From NCBI GenBank assembly GCA_021234155.1, contig JAJEKV010000002.1:22830942-22894941 (forward strand): DNA of 64,000 nucleotides. The letters are read 5' to 3'. The DNA is from Isoetes taiwanensis. Lineage: Eukaryota > Streptophyta > Lycopodiopsida > Isoetales > Isoetaceae. Below the pieces are notes generated by a model. That model was given only the letters and a program-made list of their open reading frames with translations, searched no databases and had not been told where the DNA came from. The first letter of the stretch is position 1, and the number at the start of each line of letters is the position of its first letter. The position numbers and the translations under genes were made by a program. Shown here in pieces: positions 1-13,340 of the stretch.

Positions 1-119
1 TATTTTCGGTACTTATATGTTGCCTATAATTTATTCTATAGGTTAAAGTTGATGTTCCGCTGCAAGACATTGGCTAGCCTAATGGACTTTCACGGCTACA
101 CATGCATCTAGTGATGATG

Positions 120-2960
120 TGATGCGAGTCCCGAAAATAAGCAGCAGTAGCTTTTGAAAGCATGTCGATGCGACATGGCCCGACTTTGAAAAGAACCACG
201 TAACGCGGCGCTTTGGGCCTGGCCACCGATGGCGAAAACCCATATGGTACACAATCGATCGCATGGTCTACATGGCCGCTGATGATAGTGAACTACAACA
301 TACCCCCATGGTTGTTGATGAAGAGTGGGCACATTATGATGACTTTATTGATACCGGGAAGAAAAACCAAGTAATTTAGATGTGTACCTAAGAATAATTG
401 TGGATGAGTTACCCTTTGTGGAACATGTATTCGTGTCTACGATGCCCATAAAAATGACGCTTTTTAATCTTAGAGGTATACTATTGTGGACTATGCATGA
501 CTTTCCGGGCTTGCCGAAAGTGTTCGGGTTTAAGACATCGGGCACTTCCCTTGCATGATATGTGGGGAAAAGTTGCAAGACCGGCCACTCTAAGCATCCA
601 AGAAAGTAGTATACGAGGGTTTTAGGAAGTATTTGCCGCCACGCACCCCCCTTCGTAAAAGCAACAGACAATTCGGGTGGCAATCAGACTATACGTAACC
701 ACCAAGCGTAATTACCATACGAGAATGGGGTGAGCGCTTGGGATAAGAAGGAAGAGGGGAAAATCCGCAAGGGAAAACTGTGAGGGGGGCACTCAAGAAT
801 GAGGAGGTCGAGCCGACCTAGACAAAGGAGGATGAGGAATTATACAAAGGGTGGCGAGGAAGCCATGGAGGAGGAAGTCTTTACTACCAATATGAAAAGG
901 AAGTCTGCTTTTTATAGACTACCATATTGGACCGACCTATTGATTCAACACCTTTAGACCCGATGCATATCTTCAAGAACGTGGGAAACTCTTTATGGAA
1001 GCATGTATTTGGTCAAAAAGACACAACAAATGCCGTGGATGGACCTTAAGGTAAGTAATACAAAGAAAGAGGCATGGATCCGAGGTGAAGGGCAACCACT
1101 TCCTCCGCAAAATGGGTTATTGCTAGGGCTGACCATCGAGCTATTTATGATGATTTAAGGGCCCTTAGAACACCAACTGGTTATATGCAATCATTGCGAA
1201 CCGCATTCACAAGTAGTGGGGAGCCGACGGGTTTAAAGTCCCATGATCGGCATAAGTTCTGCATGTAAGCAATTGAAGTCCACATATATGCACTACTATA
1301 AAATATAAACCATAACTTATATTTGGTGTTTGATCATGCTCTTCATGCCCCGACCTTTAGGGGAGTTTTAGACAAGGGACCATTGAGGCAATAAGTGCCC
1401 TATCAAAGGTCATAAGGTTGTTACCCATGTTGATTTAGTGGTCCCCCCGCCTATTTTATTTGTGGCTAAGTTTTTGTTTTGGACCTCATAGGTGGATGTG
1501 TAAAAAAACTATACCGAAAAGACTAAAATTGAAGAGATGAAAGTGAAAATGGCGAGGCATGTTGCTTGTTGGAGAAGGAGTTTCCTACGAAGCTTTTTGA
1601 CAACCAAACCCATCTTTTGGTACATCTTATTGAGGAAGTGGAGCTCATGGAACTCGTATACATGATGTTTTTCTTGGAAAGGTTTATGAAGGTATTGAAG
1701 GATATGGTGCGCCAAAGAGCACGCCCCGAAGGTAGTATGGCAGAGGGATGGCTTGTAAAAGAGTCACTTTTCTATATGACAGAATATATTTCCGCCAGAC
1801 ATCCAGATGCACCTCGCTTATGGAGTGATGAAGGGACGAGAAGATTTGGGGTAGTGGCGTAAGGCAATGGTATGCGTAAGTCATTTCACCGATATGATCA
1901 TTAAGGTTAATCAATTTCTTCTTTCCAACCCGCACCAATGGCAAAATGGATTGCTCGTTATGAGAACGCAAAGGAAGAAATGGAAGAGAAGAGGCATAAA
2001 TGGAGACGACATAATAGACGCAGCCCCTGCACTCGATGGATATGAACCCCTTGCCGACAAGATGGAAAGAGAATGGGTACTACTGTGCTTTGACCGATGC
2101 ATATCACAAGGGGAGTATATTACAGCCTACGGAATGGGCATACGCGACAAGGTGTCATGAAAAAGGTAGTTGCAACAAATTATGTTGATGTCTAAATCGA
2201 GTATTTTCTTTTGATGTTATTGTATCTATTGACATTAATGGTGCTTTTGACAAGATATATCTTACTCCCTCGATATGGTGGCATGGGACCCACTATCGGT
2301 GAGTTCTCTTGACATACACAGAAGACTTGTGGATCATGAGTCATGGCATCATTCACGATGGAGTTTCAATCAAGCGTTGCCGATCGTAATCGCCGTGAAG
2401 CCACCCGTGATTGGGTCGGGAGGTTAAAGACTATAATGGAGGTGGATGTTGGTGGCAATTTTAAGACCTTCATATTCGATGTCGATTGGTTTGACCTTCA
2501 ATTAAGGGGGCCAGCCTACAAGAAAGTATGATAGAACAAGTGGCTTTTTTCGGGCCGCCAACTCTAGCAAGATGTACCCCGGTAGTGAGACGCTTGTCCT
2601 TCCGCATAATTGTGAATGTGTACACACATACACATATCCACTTCAAAATTTAGACCATCAATATCAATCTCACGCCCAAAATTTCTTTGACCAGATTTTT
2701 TTCTTTACCGATCGACAAGACCCAACATGGTGGTTTATCATACAAACTACACCGAGGGGACGCCCAATATTCCAAGATGTTGTGCTAGAGGAGTCAATAA
2801 CGCCCTCAAGAGCCCTCCCGCAGATCAAGGCATTCAAACTCACCGAAAAACGAGCATCAAGAGGTTGGACCCACCGCCTCATGCAAAGATCTTACACCGT
2901 GAGCAATTCCATTTAAATACGATGTACTTCGTGCATTTTAATACAAATGTTGGTAATGCT
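120..2960 (+). pseudogene. CACTA (En/Spm) TNP2-type transposase, degenerate
   Basis: Relic of the transposase that cuts and moves CACTA DNA transposons. Read across three frames, the plus strand follows the TNP2 order. A segment ending in TWPDFEKN lies near 165-195. A 'VYLRIIVDELPFVEHV' block lies near 385-430, and an 'LLWTMHDFPGLPKVFG' block near 480-530. 'YWTDLLIQHLLDPMHIFKNV' lies near 925-985. A DUF4218-like block occupies 1566-1862 (EKEFPTKLFDNQTHLLVHL, then RARPEGSMAEGWL). A DUF4216-like block occupies about 2343-2810, with FDVDWFDL and later FTDRQDPTWWFIIQT. Small indels and stops break the frame roughly every 100-300 bases, so it cannot make a functional protein. The 5' part lies outside the window. 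Family assignment is secure from the ordered motifs; exact ends are not. Confidence 0.88.
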
Positions 2961-3715
2961 AACAATGACTAATTCTAGTTAGCACCTAGAGGAGACGATC
3001 ATTAAATTCTATATGTCAAATATTATGCACATCCTCAATGCAATCCTTCCGATAGGCTATGTCTATTGGTCTTCGTGGTGCAATAAAACCCATTCAATTC
3101 AATTTTTTTTTCCCCCCCCCCTTTTGGTATACATTATATCGGGAGGAATAAAGAACGGTGGAACATGGGCTCAAAGAAGCCACATAGGCTCAAGCATTGC
3201 CTCTAGACTAGAACATGCCACCTAGGCTCCAATAGAAGATCAAATATATGCCACATAAAGTAGAGAAAAAAAATACAACACATGACGCCACAATGACATG
3301 TTGCCACAATGACATGGAGGCCAAAGAAAAACAGCTTTGCACAAGCACTCAAATCTTTGGTAAGGATTTGATTTCAACTCGTCCAAAGAGTCTTCAATGG
3401 TATCTTAGTTACTCCGATTTTTTCTAACCTTAAACCAAAGGCCACCACCAAGTTAACCCGATCATTGCTTAATTTGATGCTATCCACTAGCTTTTCGTTG
3501 TGGATCACCGCCTACCTTTCAAACAAATAATAATAATGGTATTTTGTAGGGTGAACAAGTCCAAATACATAGAGTGAAGCATGAGGAGCCTACAGACGTT
3601 GAACGTGTAGGGCTTGCATTTCCCTTAGGGCCTAACATGCCACCTAGGTTCAAACAAGCCTCTTAGGCTCAAGCATTGTCTAGGCTCAAACATGCCCCCA
3701 AAGATCAAACATGTA
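2961..3715. repeat. AT-rich CACTA flank with short scattered repeats
   Basis: No gene is seen here. A short motif family around 'acatgccacctaggctc' recurs at about 3165-3225 and 3620-3700 in imperfect copies (for example 'ataggctcaagcattg' and 'ttaggctcaagcattg'). Clusters of short repeats near the ends are typical of CACTA elements, so this is probably the 3' subterminal region of the transposon just upstream. That link is inference. A run of T then C lies at about 3104-3123. Confidence 0.45.
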
Positions 3716-3836
3716 CACAACAAAAATAAAAATAGTTTAAACGACGCCGCTATAACAAAATACGCCGTGATGCGACATATTGACGCCGCATGCGACGACA
3801 CAAATGACGCTAAAAACTCATTTCTTAGTTGGGTGA
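3716..3836. mobile_element. Very short CACTA-end derivative
   Basis: The left edge begins CACAACAAAAATAAAAATAG and runs into GACGCCGC-type repeats. The right edge, read in reverse complement, begins CACCCAACTAAGAAATGAG and then TTTTTAGCGTC. Both resemble the better-preserved CACTA-like end at 24359, whose reverse complement starts CACAACAAGAAAAGGGTC and then ATTTAGCGACG. The internal stretch 'acgccgctataacaaaatac' is shared with 16895-16915. The simplest reading is a deletion derivative holding little more than the two ends. I see no matching 3 bp target duplication (gta versus aac), which weakens the case. The GC-rich array starts right after it. Confidence 0.45.
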
Positions 3837-3839
3837 ACA

Positions 3840-4398
3840 TGAGTGGTCTTCTCGCCGTGGAAATTGGTCCCCGTGGCAATGTCGACGCCCCGAGTCCATT
3901 TGCAGAGACGAGTCGCGGTTCCGGGAGGCGAGATCGCCCGGCCCATCCCCGTGGCCTTGGGGAGAGGAAATTCGGGGCAAGCGCCCCGGGATTTTAGGTC
4001 TCCTCCTCTCAAGGCCAACACCCCCACTCCACGCCAAGTCACCGCGCAAGGTCCCGCCTCGACCGACAAGGAGAGGGCCTCCAAAACGAAACCCCGGGTG
4101 GGCTGCCGTGTTCTAGAAGGGTTTGGCGCTTTGGGGGCCGAGACTTGGTCCGCTGCACTTGGGACCCGGCCGAGAAGCCGCAGCCTGAGAATACCGGAGC
4201 AAGGGGAACCGACGGAGCGGAGTTTGGGCCTGTCCTCCTCCCGATGTGGCAAGTAGAAGTCGGGGGGGCTTTTGGAGTGGCAAGACATTCATAAATTCGC
4301 TAATTAATGCATTGTACTAAAATAAATTTGATTTTTGCCACCGGATTCCTAATCCATCTCCAACACATGTACCCAATTTTCAAATTTTCTGAGAAGGT
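3840..4398. repeat. Partial type A unit (array left edge)
   Basis: Only the second half of an A unit, starting at the 'tggtcttctcgccgtgg' part. It abuts the short CACTA derivative at about 3836. The array may therefore have been cut or interrupted there, with more units possibly lying beyond the transposon to the left. Confidence 0.8.
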
Positions 4399-5488
4399 CT
4401 AGGTCAAAGGGTTAGCTAAGGTCAAAGGAATGGAGTTTGTGGGATCGTTGTACTTGGGGTTGACCTTGGCTCGCTGGACGTTATACTTGGTCTAAGATTG
4501 CATTGAGAATATAAGCATCATAACTATTAGAATGAAGATAAATGATTACAGAAAAGCATCATAACTACTAGAATGAAGATAAATGATTACAGAAAAGCAA
4601 AAGACTAGTGCGGGTTGGGGGTTAGATTTGGTTGCTTGTGATGATGGTTGTGTTTCAATATCAAGGCATATGGATAGAGAGAATGCCCTTGTTCAACGGG
4701 ATCGCCCCTAAAGCTATTTGACATGGATGGCATAATTAACTTGTAATGAACTCAATTCGGGCAAGCAACTTCCCGGGGAGTTTAGGGTCCCAGCCTCAAG
4801 GCCAACACCCCCACTCCATGTCAAGACACCTGCAAGGTCCCGACAAAAATCGACAAGGAGAGGGCCTCCGAAACGTAAACCCTGTGACTTGCCAGATTCT
4901 AGAAGGGTTTTTGTTTTGGGGGCCGAGTTTTGGTCTTCTGGCCACAGAACTTGGTCCCTAGGGCAATGTCGACGTTCTGAGTCCATTGGCAGAGCCAAAT
5001 CGCAGTTCCGGAGAGGGGAGGTCGCCCGTCCGTCCCCAGGGCCTTGGGGAGAGGAAATTCGGGGCAAGCAGCTTCCGGGGGGATTTTAGGGTCCGTGCTC
5101 TGGCGTCAACACCCCCACTCCACGTCAAGTCACGGCGCAAGGTCCCGCCCGGACCGACAAGGAGAGGGCCTCAAAAAACGAAACCCCGGGGGTTGCCAGG
5201 TTCTAGAAGGGTTTGCGTTTTGGGGGCCGAGACTTGGTCTGTTGCACTTGGGACCTGGCCGAGAAGCTGCAGCCGAGATTACGGAGCAAGGGGAACTGAC
5301 GGAGCGGAGTTTGGGCCTGTCCTCCTCCCGATGTGGCAAGTAGAAGTCGGGGGGCGCTTTTGCAGTGGCAAGACATTCATAAATTCGCAATTAATGCATT
5401 GTACGAAAATAAATTCTGATTTTTTGCCAGCTGGATTCCTAGTCCATCTCCCAAAGACACGCATCAATTTTCAAATTTTCGAGAAGGT
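4399..5488. repeat. Type B unit 1
   Basis: About 1090 bases. The first ~350 bases are the AT-richer B-specific block, with a ~40-base direct repeat ('aagataaatgattacagaaa' at about 4534 and 4577). The rest carries sequence shared with A units, including a partial repeat of the 'aaggccaacacccccactcc' segment (4797 and 5106). Confidence 0.85.
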
Positions 5489-8400
5489 CTAGGTCAAAGG
5501 GTTAGCATTAGAACGGGCGGGGGCAGCCCGCTGTGGCAAACCGAAGCTGGCACCCTTCCCAAGTCAAACGAGGCCAGACCTTGGGTGGATCCTCACAAGA
5601 GGGGGAGAGTCCGACCCCAAGAGGCGGATCCAAAAGTTCCCGAGGCAGCCCCTTCCCCGGCAGCGCCCCGGGGGCTGACGCTAATGACCACCTCCCGAGC
5701 CCGGCTCCCCTATCCGGACCGCTGGATCCTCCGCTCAGGGCCCCCTTCGAAGGACCAAAAGATTCCAGATCGGGTCCGGGAGAACTTGTCAAACCGCTGG
5801 GCCCCGAGGTCGGCCTTGTAGAAACCGGGCAGTTGTCTTGTCGCTCGGGCACCGGGAGGTTCCGAATGGCAAATCGACCGCCAAATCGTCCCGAATGGCT
5901 AAATTACCCTAGGAGCAAGTTACAAGGTCGGTTTTGCAAAAGAAAGAAACACTCACGCCCACGACAAAAGATCCCCGCGATCCACATCTTAGGCCAATTG
6001 ACTACGAAAGTGTGATGGAAGTGAGCTACTTTGGCGCTCTCTTGAGGTCGGGTGGTCTTCTGGCCACGGAACTTGGTCCCCTGTGGCAATGTCGACGACA
6101 TTCTCGAGTCCATTGGCAGAGCCAAATCGCGATTCCCGAGAGGGGAGGTCGCCTGGTCCGGCCCCCGTGGCCTTGGGGAGAGGAAATTCGGGGCAAGCAG
6201 CCTGGGATTTTAGGGTCCGTGGCTCAAGGCCAACACCCCCACTCCACGCCAAGTCACGCGCAAGGTCCCGCCCAACCCGGACAAGGAGAAGGCCTCCAAA
6301 ACGTAAAACCCCGTGGGTTGCCGTGTTCTAGAAGGGTTTGCATTTTGGGGCCGAGACTTGGTCTGCTGCACTTGGGACCTGGCCAAGAAGCCGCAGCCGA
6401 GAATACGGAGCAAGGGAAACTAACGGAGTGGAGTTTGGGCCTGTCCTCCTCCCGATGTGGCAAGTAGAAGTCGGGGGCTTTTGGGTGCTGGCAAGACATT
6501 CATAAATTCGCAATTAATGCATTGTACTAAAATAAATTCTGATTTTTTGCCACTGGATTCCTAATCCATCTCCAAAGACACAGCCCAATTTTCAAATTTT
6601 CTTTGAGAAGGTCTAGGTCAAAGGGTTAGCATTAGAACGGGGTCGGGCAGCCCGCTGTGGCAACCGAAGCTGGCACCCTTCCCCAAGTCAAACGAGGCCA
6701 GGACCTTGCAGGGATCCCTCACAAGAGGGGAGAGTCCGGACCCCAAGAGGCGGGATCCAAAAAAGTTCCCGAGGCAGCCCTTCCTGGCAGCGCTCCGGGG
6801 CTGCACGCTAATGACCACCCTCCCGGAGCCCGGTTCCCCTATCCGACCGTTGGATCCTCCGTTCAGGGGCCCCTCTTCGGGAAGGCCCAAAAGATTCCAG
6901 ATCGGTCCGGGAGAACTTGTCAAACCGCGGGGCGTCCTGAGGTCGGCCTTGTAGAAACCGGGCAGTTGTCTTGTCGCTCGGGCACCGGGAGGTTCGGAAT
7001 GGCAAATCGACCCTGCCAAATCGACCCTAGGGAGCAAGTTACAAGGTCGGTTTTGCAAAAGAAAGAAACACTCACGCCCTCCACGACAGTATCCCGCATC
7101 CACATCTTAGGCCAATTGACTACGAGTGTGATGGAAGTGAGCTACTTTGGCGCTTCTTGGAGGTCGGGTGGTCTTCTGGCCACGGAACTTGGTCCCCAGG
7201 GCAATGTCGACGTTCTGAGTCCATTGGCAGAGCCAAATCGCGATTCCGGAGAGGGGAGGTCGCCCGTCCGTCCCCAGGGCCTTGGGGAGAGGAAATTCGG
7301 GGCAAGCAGCTTCCGGGGGGATTTTAGGGTCCGTGCTCTGGCGTCAACACCCCCACTCCACGTCAAGTCACGCTGGGACCCGCCGGCCGCAAGGTCCCGC
7401 CGGACCGGACAAGGAGAGGGCCTCCAAAACGAAACCCCTATGGGCTGCCGTGTTCTAGAAGGGTTTGGCAATTTTGGGGCCGAGACTTGGTCTGTTGCAC
7501 TTGGGACCTGGCCGAGAAGCTGCAGCCGGTGAATACGGAGCAAGGGGAACCGACGGAGCGGAGTTTGGGCCCTGTCCTCCTCCCCGATGTGGCAAGTAGA
7601 AGTCGGGGGCACTTTTTGCAAAGGGCAAGACATTCATAAATTCGCAATTAATGCATTGTACCTAAAATAAATTCTGATTTTTTGCCACCTGGATTCCTAA
7701 TCCATTTCCAAAGACACGCACCAATTTTCGAAATTTTCAGGAGAAGGTCTAGGTCAAAGGGTTAGTGATTAGAACGGTCGGGCAGCCCGCTGGTGGCAAC
7801 CGAGCCGCACCCTTCCCCAAGTCAAACGAGGCCAGACCTTGCAGGGATCCCTCACAAGAGGGGAGAGTCCGGACCCCAAGAGGCGGGATCCAAAAGTTCC
7901 CGAGGCAGCCCTTCCCCGGCAGCAAGGGGAAGCTGGGCCCCGGGGCTGCACGCTAATGACCACCCTCCCGAGACCGGTTCCCCTATCCCACCGCCGGGGA
8001 TCCTCCGCTCAGGGCCCTCTTCGAAGGCCCAAAAGATTCCAGATCGGTCCGAGAACTTGTCAAACCGCAGGGCGCCCCGAGGTCGGCCTTGTAGAAACCG
8101 CATTGTCTTGTCGCTCGGCACCGGGAGGCTCGGAATGGCAAATCGACCGCCAAATCGGCCCGAATGGCTAAATTACCCTAGGGAGCAAGTTACAAGGTCG
8201 GTTTTGCAAAAGAAAGAAACACTCACGCCTCCACGACAAGATCCCGCAAGATCCACATCTTAGGCCAATTGACTACGAAAGTGTGATGGAAGTGAGCTAC
8301 TTTGGCGCTTCTTGGAGGTCGGGTGGTCTTCGCCGCCACGGAACTTGGTCCCTGTGGCAATGTCGACGTTCTCGAGTCCATTGGCGAGCCAAATCGCGAT

Positions 8401-11400
8401 TCCGGAGAGGGGAGGTCGCCTGGCCCGGCCCCCGTGGCCTTGGGAGAGGAAATTCGGGCAAGCAGCTTCCCGGGGATTTTAGGGGTCCGTGCTCAAGGCC
8501 AACACCCCACTCCACGCCAAGTCACGCGCAAGGTCCCGCCCGACCGACAAGGAGAGGGCCTCCAAAACGAAACCCCGTGGGTTGCCGTGTTCTAGAAGGG
8601 TTTTGCATTTTGGGGGCCGAGACTTGGTCTCGCTGCACTTGGGACCCGGCCGAGAAGCCGCAGCCGAGAATACGGAGCAAGGGGAACCGACGGAGCGGGA
8701 GTTTGGGCCTGTCCTCCTCCCGATGTGGCAAGTAGAAGTCGGGGGGCTTTTTGCGGTGGCAAGACATTCATAAATTCGCAATTAATGCATTGTACTGAAA
8801 ATAAATTCTGATTTTTGCCACTGGATTCCTAATCCATCTCCAAGACATAGCCCAATTTTCAAATTTTCGGAGAAGGTCTAGGTCAAAGGGTTAGCATTAG
8901 AATGGTCGGGCAGCCCGCTGGCAGGTGGCAACCGAGCTGGCACCCTTCCCCAAGTCAAACGAGGCCGACCTTGCAGGATCCCTCACAAGAGGGGAGAGTC
9001 CGACCCCAAGAGGCGGATCCAAAAAGTTCCCGAGGCAGCCCTTCCCCGGCAGAATGAAGCCGCCCCGGGGTCGTGACGCTTAATGACCACCCTCCCGAGC
9101 CCGGGTTCCCCTATTAGACCGCTGGATCCTCCGCTGGCCCCTCTTCGAAGGCCCAAAAGATTCCAGATCGGGTCCGGAGAACTTGTCAAACCAAGGCCCC
9201 GAGGTCGGCCTTTGTAGAAACCGCAGTTGTCTTGTCGCTCGGGCACCGGGAGGCTCGAATGGCAAATCGACCGCCAAATCGTCCGAATGGCGAAATTACC
9301 CTAGGGAGCAAGTTACAAGGTCGGTTTTGCAAAAGAAAGAAACACTCACGCCTCCACGACAAGATCCCGCATCCACATCTTAGGCCAATTGACTACGAAA
9401 GTGTGATGGAAATGAGCTACTTTGGCGCTTCTTGAGGTCGGGTGGTCTTCTTGGCCACGGAACTTGGTCCCTGTGGCAATGTCGACGCTCGAGTCCATTG
9501 GCAGAGCCAAATCGCGATTCCGAGAGGGGAGGTCGCCTGTCCGGCCCCCCGTGGCCTTGGGGAGAGGAAATTCGGGCAAGAAGCTTCCGGGGATTTTAGG
9601 TCCGTGGCTCAAGGCCAACACCCCCACTCCACGCCAAGTCACGGGCCGCAAGGTCCCGCCCCGGACCGACAAGGAGAGGGCCTCCAAAACGAAACCCCGT
9701 GGGCTGCCGTGTTCTAGAAGGGTTTGCGCTTTGGGGCCGTAGACTTGGTCTGTTGCACTTGGGACCTCGGGCCGAGAAGCCGCAATGGAGAATATGGAGC
9801 AAGGGGAACCGACGGAGGGGAGTTTGGGCCTGTCCTCCTCCGATGTGGCAAGTAGAAGTCGGGGGGCTTTTTGCAAAGTGGCAAGACATTCATAAATTCG
9901 CAATTAATGCATTGTACCTAAAATAAATTTGATTTTTTGCCACCGGATTCCTAATCCATTTCCAAAGACACGCCCAATTTTCAAATTTTCTGAGAAGGTC
10001 TAGGTCAAAGGGTTAAGATTAGAAACGGGTCGGGCAGCCCGCTGGGGGCAACCGAAGCTGGCACCTTCCCCAAGTCAAACGAGGAAGACCTTGCAGGATC
10101 CCTCACAAGAGGGGAGAGTCCTGACCCCAAGAGGCGGATCCAAAAGTTCCCGAGGCAGCCCTTTCCCGGCAGCCCCGGGAATGAACGCCAATGACCACCT
10201 CCCCGAGACCGGCTCCCCTAAGGGACCGCTGGATCCTCCGCTCAGGCCCCCTCTTCGAAGGCCCAAAAGATTCCGTGATCGGGTCCTGAGAACTTGTCAA
10301 ACCGCAGGGCGCCCCGAGGTCGGCCTTGTAGAAACCGCAGTTGTTCTTGTCGCTCGGGCACCGGGGAGGCTCCGAATGGCAAATCGACCCCGCCAAATCG
10401 TCCCGAATGGCGAAATTACCCTAGGGAGCAAGTTACAAGGTCGGTTTTGCAAAAGAAAGAAACACTCACGCCTCCACGATAAAAAGATCCCGCAGATCCA
10501 CATCTTAGCCAATTGACCGAATGTGATGGAAGTGAGCTACTTTGGCGCTTCTTGGAGGTCGGGTGGTCTTCCTCGCCACGGAACTTGGTCCCTGTGGCAA
10601 TGTCGACGCTCGAGTCCATTGGCAGAGCCAAATCGCGATTCCCGAGAGGGGAGGTCGCCTGGCCCGGGCCCCTGTGGCCTTGGGGAGAGGAAATTGGGGC
10701 AAGCAGCTTCCGGGGATTTTAGGGTCCCAGGCTTTCAAGGCCAACACCCCCACTCCACGCCAAGTCACGCGCCAAGGTCCCACCCGACCGACAAGGAGAG
10801 GGCCTCCAAAACGTAAACCCCGTGGGCTGCCGTGTTCTAGAAGGGTTTGGCGCTTTGGGGCCGGTAGACTTGGTCCGCTGCACTTGGGACCCGGCCGAGA
10901 AGCCGCAGCCGCAGAATACGGAGCAAGGGGAACTGGGACGGAGCGGAGTTTGGGCCTGTCCTCCTCCGATGTGGCAAGTAGAAGTCGGGGGGGGTGCTGG
11001 CAAGACATTCATAAATTCGCAATTAATGCATTGTACTAAAATAAATTGATTTTTTTTGCCAGCTGGATTCCTAATCCATCTCCAGCACACAGCCCAATTT
11101 TTCAAATTTTCTGAGAAGGTCTAGGTCAAAGGGTTAGTATTAGAATGGTCGGGCAGCCCGCAGTGGCAACCGAGCCGGCACCCTTCCCCAAGTCAAACGA
11201 GGCCGTGGACCTTGCAGGATCCTCACAAGAGGGGAGAGAGTCCGACCCCAAGAGGCGGATCCAAAAGTTCCCGAGGCAGCCCTTTCCTCGGCAAATGAAG
11301 CCCCCGGGGTCGTGACGCTAATGACCACCTCCCCGAGAGGGGGTCCCCTATCCCACCGCTGATCCTCCGCTCGTGGCCCCTTCGAAGGCCCAAAAGATTC

Positions 11401-13340
11401 CAGATCGGCCCCGGGAGAACTTGTCAAACCGCAGGGCGCCCCGAGGTCGGCCTTGTAGAAACCGCAGTTGTCTTGTCGCTCGCACAGGGGAGGTCCGAAT
11501 GGCAAATCGACCCCTGCCAAATCGTCCGGAATGGCGAAATTACCCTAGGAGCAAGTTACAAGGTCGGTTTTGCAAAAAGAAAGAAACACTCACGCCTCCA
11601 CGACAAGATCCCGCATCCACATCTTAGGCCAATTGACTACAGTGTGATGGAAGTGAGCTACTTTGGCGCTTCTTGGAGGTCGGGTGGTCTTCTGGCCACG
11701 GAACTTGGTCCCTGTGGCAATGTCGACGTTTCGAGTCCATTGGCGAGCCAAATCGCGATTCCGAGAGAGGGAGGTCGCCCCGCCCGGCCCCCGTGGCCTT
11801 GGGAGAGGAAATTCGGGCAAGCAGTGCCCGGGATTTTAGGGTCCGCGGCTCTCAAGGCCAACACCCCCACTCCATCGCCAAGTCACACGCAAGGTCCCAC
11901 CCGAACCGACAAGGAGAGGGCCTCCAAAACGAAACCCCGTGGGCTGCCGTGTTCTAGAAGGGTTTGCATTTTGGGGCCGAGACTTGGTCCGCTGCACTTG
12001 GGACCGCCGAGAAGCCGCAGCCGAGAATATGGAGCAAGGGAACCGACGGAGTGGGAGTTTGGGCCTGTCCTCCTCCCCATGTGGCAAGTAGAAGTCGGGG
12101 GGCTTTTGCAAGTGGCAAGACATTCATAAATTCGCAATTAATGCATTGTATTTAAAATAAATTCTGATTTTTGCCGCCTGGATTCCTAATCCATCTCCAA
12201 AGACACAGCCCCCAATTTTCAAATTTTTGGAGAAGGTCTAGGTCAAAGGGTTAGATTAGAACGGGTCGGGCAGCCCGCTGGTGGCAACCGAGCTGGCACC
12301 CTTCCCCAAGTCAAACGAGGCCAGGACCTTGTGGATCCCTCACAAGAGGGGGGGAGAGTCCGACCCCAAGAGGGTGGATCCAAAAGTTCCCGAGGCAGCC
12401 CTTCCCGCAAGGCCTCCGGGGTCAGACGCTTAATGACCACCCTCCCGAGAGCCCGGTTCCCCTATCCGACCGCTGATCCTCCGCTCAGGGGCCCCCTTTC
12501 GAAGGCCCAAAAGATTCCCAGATCGGTCCGGGAGAACTTGTCAAACCGCAGGGCGCCCCGAGGTCGGCCTTTGTAGAAACCGCAGTTGTCTTGTCGCTCG
12601 GCACCGGGAGGCTCCGAATGGCAAATCGACCCCGCCAAATCGTCCGAATGGCGAAATTACCCTAGGGAGCAAGTTACAAGGTCGGTTTTCCAAAAGAAAG
12701 AAACACTCACGCCTCCACGACAAGATCCCCGCGATCCACATCCTAGGCCAATTGACTACGAAAGTGTGATGGAAGTGAGCTACTTTGGCGCTTCTTGAGG
12801 TCGGGTGGTCTTCGCCACGGAACTTGGTCCCTGTGGCAATGTCGACGTTTCGAGTCCATTGGCGAGCCAAATCGCGATTCCCGAGAGGGAGGTCGCCCGT
12901 CCGGCCCCCGTGGCCTTGGGGAGAGGAAATTCGGGGCAAGCAGCCCGGGATTTTAGGGTCCCGCTCAAGGCCAACACCCCCACTCCACGCCAAGTCACGG
13001 GCGCAAGGTCCCGCCTCGACCGACAAGGAGAGGGCCTCCAAAACGTAAACCCCGTGGGTTGCTAGTGTTCTAGAAGGGTTTGCATTTGGGGGCCGAGACT
13101 TGGTCTGCTGCACTTGGGACCGCCGAAGCCGCCTAGAATACGGAGCAAGGGGAACCGACGGAGCGGAGTTTGGGCCTGTCCTCCCCGATGTGGCAAGTTA
13201 GAAGTCGTCCTGCTTTGTGGCAAGACATTCATAAATTCGCAATTAATGCATTGTACCTAAAATAAATTCTCGATTTTTGCCACGGATTCCTAATCCATCT
13301 CCAAAGACACACCCAATTTTCAAATTTTTTTGGAGAAGGT
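5489..13340. repeat. Seven consecutive type A units
   Basis: Unit starts are 5489, 6613, 7749, 8878, 10000, 11121 and 12238. Each carries, in order, 'cgggcagcccgc', 'cttccccaagtcaaacgagg', 'acaagaggggagagtcc', 'caagttacaaggtcggtttt', 'gaagtgagctactttggcgc', 'ggcaatgtcgacg', 'aacacccccactccacg', 'ttctagaagggtttg', 'gatgtggcaagtagaagtc' and 'gacattcataaattcgcaat'. Every unit carries its own set of small indels, so the copies have diverged independently after amplification. Confidence 0.9.

Noticed and set aside
6657-7532. 291-codon open frame in the satellite array
   Set aside because: Equivalent positions in the other units are frameshifted or stopped, and several frames are open at once because of the GC-rich composition; no family motif is seen.
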